A DNA stretch of 64,000 nt from an uncultured Jannaschia sp. (GTDB taxonomy: Bacteria > Pseudomonadota > Alphaproteobacteria > Rhodobacterales > Rhodobacteraceae): assembly GCF_947494055.1 (NCBI RefSeq), contig NZ_CANLTR010000007.1:62001-126000 (forward strand), given 5' to 3'. The translations under genes were made by a program, and so were the position numbers. A model generated the notes under the pieces. The model saw only the letters and a program-made list of their open reading frames with translations, had not been told where the DNA came from and searched no databases. Positions within the stretch are counted from its first letter, which is position 1, and each line of letters opens with the position of its first letter. Positions 61,646 through 64,000 of the stretch are shown here, piece by piece.

Positions 61646-62337
61646 CAACGCCCCGCCACGCGCGCGGCGAGCCGTGGCGCGAGCCAGTTCGACGCCAGCA
61701 CCGCGCCGACCGCGACGAGCACCGCCACGACGACCATGCCGCGCAGCCCCGGCGCACCGCCCGGCACCTGCAGGAAGGCGTAGATCGCCGCGGGCAACGT
61801 GCGCGTCTCGCCGGGGATCGAGGCGACGAAGGTGATGGTCGCGCCGAACTCCCCGAACGCCTTGGCGAAGCCCAGCGTCACCCCGGCGAGCAGGCCGGGG
61901 GCCGCGAGCGGCAGCGTGACCGTGAGCCAGACCCTGAGCGGCGAGGCCCCCAGCGTCGCCGCCGCCTCCTCCAGCCGCGGGTCCACCGCCTCGAAAGCCA
62001 GCCGGATCGCCCGCACGATCAGCGGAAAGGCCATGATCGCCGCCGCAAGCGCCGCCCCGGTCCAGCGGAAGGCGAGCCCGAGACCCAGCGGCTCGAGCAC
62101 CGCGCCCAGCGGTCCCGACCGCGAGAACAGCAGGAGCAGCGCGTAGCCCGTCACCACCGGCGGCAGGACGAGCGGCAGGTGCACCGCCGCGTCGAGCAGG
62201 CCCTTGCCCCGGAACGTCCCCCGCGCCAGCAGATGCGCCACCCAGATCGCCAGCGGCAACGAGACCAGCGTGGCGGTCAGCGAAACCTTCAGCGACAGCG
62301 CGAGCGCCGACAGGGCGTCGGGCGGCAGGTCAATCAA
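61645..62337 (-). CDS. modB: Molybdate ABC transporter permease
   Basis: 230 residues, about five membrane helices, with the EAA loop EEAAATLGASPLRVWLTVTLPLAAPGLLAGVTLGFAKAFGEFGATITF typical of ModB. The start is TTG 62337 (LIDLPPD), overlapping the modA stop by 4 nt (TTGA); no ATG or GTG is better placed. It forms the channel with ModC. Confidence 0.93.
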   Translation of the reverse strand: MIDLPPDALSALALSLKVSLTATLVSLPLAIWVAHLLARGTFRGKGLLDAAVHLPLVLPPVVTGYALLLLFSRSGPLGAVLEPLGLGLAFRWTGAALAAAIMAFPLIVRAIRLAFEAVDPRLEEAAATLGASPLRVWLTVTLPLAAPGLLAGVTLGFAKAFGEFGATITFVASIPGETRTLPAAIYAFLQVPGGAPGLRGMVVVAVLVAVGAVLASNWLAPRLAARVAGR

Positions 62338-63083
62338 GAGGCGAAGCCGTGGCGCGCGAAGACGTCGCGCGCATCGACGACATGGTCGAGAAAATCGCGC
62401 GCCCCGGCCGCGGTCCCGGCGACCACCGCGCCGGGATAGGCGATCGGGTCATGCGCCTCCGACGGGATCTCGGCGGCCACGCTCACGCCGCTCCCGACGA
62501 TGTCGGACCCGTAGACCAGCCCGAAAGGCACGTCCCCCCGCGCGACATAGGCCAAGGCCGCGCGAACGTCCTCGGCGTAGAGCATTCGCTGCGCGAGGGC
62601 CTGCCAGAGCCCAAGCGCCTCGAGCGCGTCCTGCGCGTAGCGGCCGGCCGGCACCGACATCGGCTCGCCCATCGCGATGCGTCCGTCCGCGCCCAGCCTG
62701 CCGAGGATCGCCGCGGCTTCCAGCGGCACGGGACCGCCCCCCGGCGGGCCGGCCATGACGAGCCGGTTGGTTGCGACCGACACCGGCGTGCCGTCGAGCA
62801 CGCCCTGCCCGGCCAGCCAGTCCATCCAGTCGACCGCCGCCAGCAGGACGACATCCGCCGGCGCCCCGGCCGCGACCTGCCGCGCCAGCGTCCCGCTCCC
62901 GCCGTAGGACAAAGCCACGGGCCCGTCCCAGGCGGCGGCGATCTCGTCGAGCGCGGGCTTCAGCGACGCGGCGGCGAAGATCGTCAGCGGCGGCGCCTGC
63001 GCGCCCGCGCGGAAGGGGCCGGCAACGAGCATTGCGGCAAGAAGCGCGCGGCGGGTGACGTCAGAACGGATGCGGCTGGCCAT
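62334..63083 (-). CDS. modA: Molybdate-binding periplasmic protein
   Basis: 249 residues with signal peptide (TRRALLAAMLVAGPFRAGAQ). ModA pattern LTIFAAASLKPALDEIAAAW, LSYGGSGTLARQVAAGAPADVVLLAA, RLVMAG, GRIAMGEPMSVPAGRYAQDALEALGLW, FGLVYGSDI. The serine-rich oxyanion pocket is retained. First gene of modABC; it overlaps the preceding SDR gene by 23 nt. Confidence 0.94.
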   Translation of the reverse strand: MASRIRSDVTRRALLAAMLVAGPFRAGAQAPPLTIFAAASLKPALDEIAAAWDGPVALSYGGSGTLARQVAAGAPADVVLLAAVDWMDWLAGQGVLDGTPVSVATNRLVMAGPPGGGPVPLEAAAILGRLGADGRIAMGEPMSVPAGRYAQDALEALGLWQALAQRMLYAEDVRAALAYVARGDVPFGLVYGSDIVGSGVSVAAEIPSEAHDPIAYPGAVVAGTAAGARDFLDHVVDARDVFARHGFAS

Positions 63084-63687
63084 CGAACGTCTCGAACCGG
63101 CCCGAGCTCTCCATATCGAGCGCCTCGAACCGGTCCCACAGGCCGCGCGCCGATTGCTCGGCCGTCACGCCGGCGGCCGCGCCGCCCATATCGGTCTGCA
63201 CCCATCCGGGATGGTAGATGCCGACCGCGATGCCGCGATCCTTCAGGGCGGTCGCGAGATTGGCGCCGATATTGGCCGCGGCGGCCTTCGAGGCGCGATA
63301 GGCGAAGCCGCTCGACCCGGTGCGTTCGGAGGAGCCCATCTGCGAGGAGACGATGGCGATCCGCCCACCCTCGGAGAGATTGGCAAGCTGCGCCTGCACG
63401 GTCAGGATCACGCCGGTCACGTTGGTGTCGAAGGTGTCGCGCAGCTGCTCGGCGGTCACGTCCTCGATCCCGGCCGAGCGGTCGAGATAGACGCCCGCGT
63501 TGCAGACAAGGAAATCGATCGCGCCGGCCGCCCGCGCCGCCTCGGCCTGCGAGGCCGGATCGGTCACTTCGAGCGTGAGGCCCGCGCCGTCGCGCGTCGT
63601 GCCCAGCACCTCGTGGCCCCGCGCCACCCCCTCGGTGACCAGCGCGGCGCCGACCCCGCGGGACGCTCCCGTGACCAGTGCGCGCAT
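63061..63687 (-). CDS. Short-chain dehydrogenase/reductase
   Basis: 208-residue SDR: TGASRGVGAALVTEGVARGHEV, VCNAGVYLDRS, IVSSQMGSSERTGS, Tyr-x3-Lys in FAYRASKAAAANIGANLATAL. This is the CsgA/YciK-like short family. It overlaps modA by 23 nt downstream and the small upstream gene by 1 nt, so it is read in the same transcript as modABC. Substrate unknown. Confidence 0.9.
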   Translation of the reverse strand: MRALVTGASRGVGAALVTEGVARGHEVLGTTRDGAGLTLEVTDPASQAEAARAAGAIDFLVCNAGVYLDRSAGIEDVTAEQLRDTFDTNVTGVILTVQAQLANLSEGGRIAIVSSQMGSSERTGSSGFAYRASKAAAANIGANLATALKDRGIAVGIYHPGWVQTDMGGAAAGVTAEQSARGLWDRFEALDMESSGRFETFDGQPHPF

Positions 63688-63962
63688 CAGTTGGTCTTGG
63701 CCTTCGGCATGAAGGGCAGCGGCGCGATCGGCACGCCGTCCTCCAGAAGGCTGCGCACCTCGCGCGCATTGGCTTCGCCGTAGATGGCCTTGTCGGCGCG
63801 GCGATCCTCAGCCTGCGCGGCCTCGTGCAGGGCGCGTGCCTCCGTGGCGAAGCGGCCTCCGACATAAGTCGCCTCGCTCTCCACCTTGCGGCGGAACGCC
63901 GCGATCTTCGCCTCGAGCGGCGTCTCGGACGCATCCTGGCGGCTGCCGACCTTGGGCGCCAT
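63687..63962 (-). CDS. Small conserved alphaproteobacterial protein, start uncertain
   Basis: 91 residues if ATG 63962 is used: PLEAKIAAFRRKVESEATYVGGRFATEARALHEAAQAEDRRADKAIYGEANAREVRSLLEDGVPIAPLPFMP. Helical, charged, no membrane segment. I recall such proteins in Rhodobacterales but cannot name the family with certainty. The frame stays open from 63962 to the window edge, so the true start may lie outside. It is the first visible gene of the SDR-modABC transcript. Confidence 0.65.
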   Translation of the reverse strand: MAPKVGSRQDASETPLEAKIAAFRRKVESEATYVGGRFATEARALHEAAQAEDRRADKAIYGEANAREVRSLLEDGVPIAPLPFMPKAKTN

Positions 63963-64000
63963 CAGCGATTTCGAGACATCCGTCGACCCGCAGGTGGCGC

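Noticed and set aside
1-64000. CRISPR arrays, toxin-antitoxin pairs, secretion systems or prophage
   Set aside because: No direct-repeat arrays, paired small toxin genes, structural phage genes or secretion components were seen on either strand.

Overview
The window is high-GC DNA with densely packed genes. It carries 55 protein-coding genes that I support, one further weak small ORF, two tRNA genes and one degraded mobile-element zone. The gene content points to an alphaproteobacterium of the order Rhodobacterales (roseobacter-like). The evidence is an alpha-type SspB next to fumC, DUF4169 and a ribbon-helix-helix protein; a B12-dependent ribonucleotide reductase (NrdJ); a VPLPA-CTERM-tagged exported hydrolase; many LysE-type exporters; a tandem cold-shock-domain protein followed by DUF192; and a MetF / methyl-THF:corrinoid methyltransferase / RamA-like ASKHA cluster. 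I cannot name the genus from sequence alone.

Layout. 1-7.2 kb is housekeeping: the xthA 3' part, an aldo/keto reductase, sspB, fumC, DUF4169, RHH, then on the minus strand an MscS channel, aroB and aroK. 7.3-12.2 kb holds a small membrane protein, a secreted alanine-rich protein, xerD, a CNNM/CorC-type transporter and a CAP-domain secreted protein. 12.3-17.5 kb (minus) holds the VPLPA-CTERM hydrolase and nrdJ. The nrdJ upstream region shows a TTGACG-N16-TCTAAT promoter, two NrdR-like boxes 31 bp apart and a perfect DnaA 9-mer. 18-26.4 kb holds an SPFH protein, tRNA-Pro, DUF192, the double cold-shock protein, pdxH, fabI, two LysE exporters, gpt, and a translationally coupled P450/hydrolase pair beside a TusA-like protein. 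26.5-35.5 kb holds a LysR regulator with a strong 5' hairpin and a strong terminator, an SLC13 permease, sufE, exoD, small hydrolases, a YihY membrane protein, rlmE and ppx.

35.7-40 kb is a tight operon for corrinoid-linked one-carbon transfer: a PF13769 protein, MetF, methyl-THF:corrinoid methyltransferase and a 2Fe-2S ASKHA reactivator. 40-44.2 kb (minus) is a complete ynjF-B-C-D type ABC transporter locus, ending near tRNA-Ser. 44.4-45.2 kb has no supportable gene. 45.2-48.2 kb is a TctCBA tripartite tricarboxylate uptake operon. 48.5-56.4 kb holds a GAF histidine kinase with an unusual H-box, a 2-oxoglutarate/Fe(II) oxygenase, LysE, a CinA-C amidase directly coupled to glutamine-dependent NAD synthetase, an SDR and small proteins.

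56.6-60.4 kb is a wreck. An RND efflux permease gene has lost its middle and holds an IS3-type remnant plus an IS5/IS1182-like element with recognisable terminal inverted repeats. 60.6-63.1 kb is modABC (molybdate uptake), followed by an SDR and a small conserved protein that runs to the window edge.

Common threads are cobalamin dependence (NrdJ and the corrinoid methyl-transfer cluster) and translational coupling by 1-4 nt overlaps. I saw no CRISPR array, prophage, rRNA gene or recognisable defence system. The least explained signals are the regulatory sequences upstream of nrdJ, the RNA-like structures flanking the LysR gene, and the P450/membrane-hydrolase pair.
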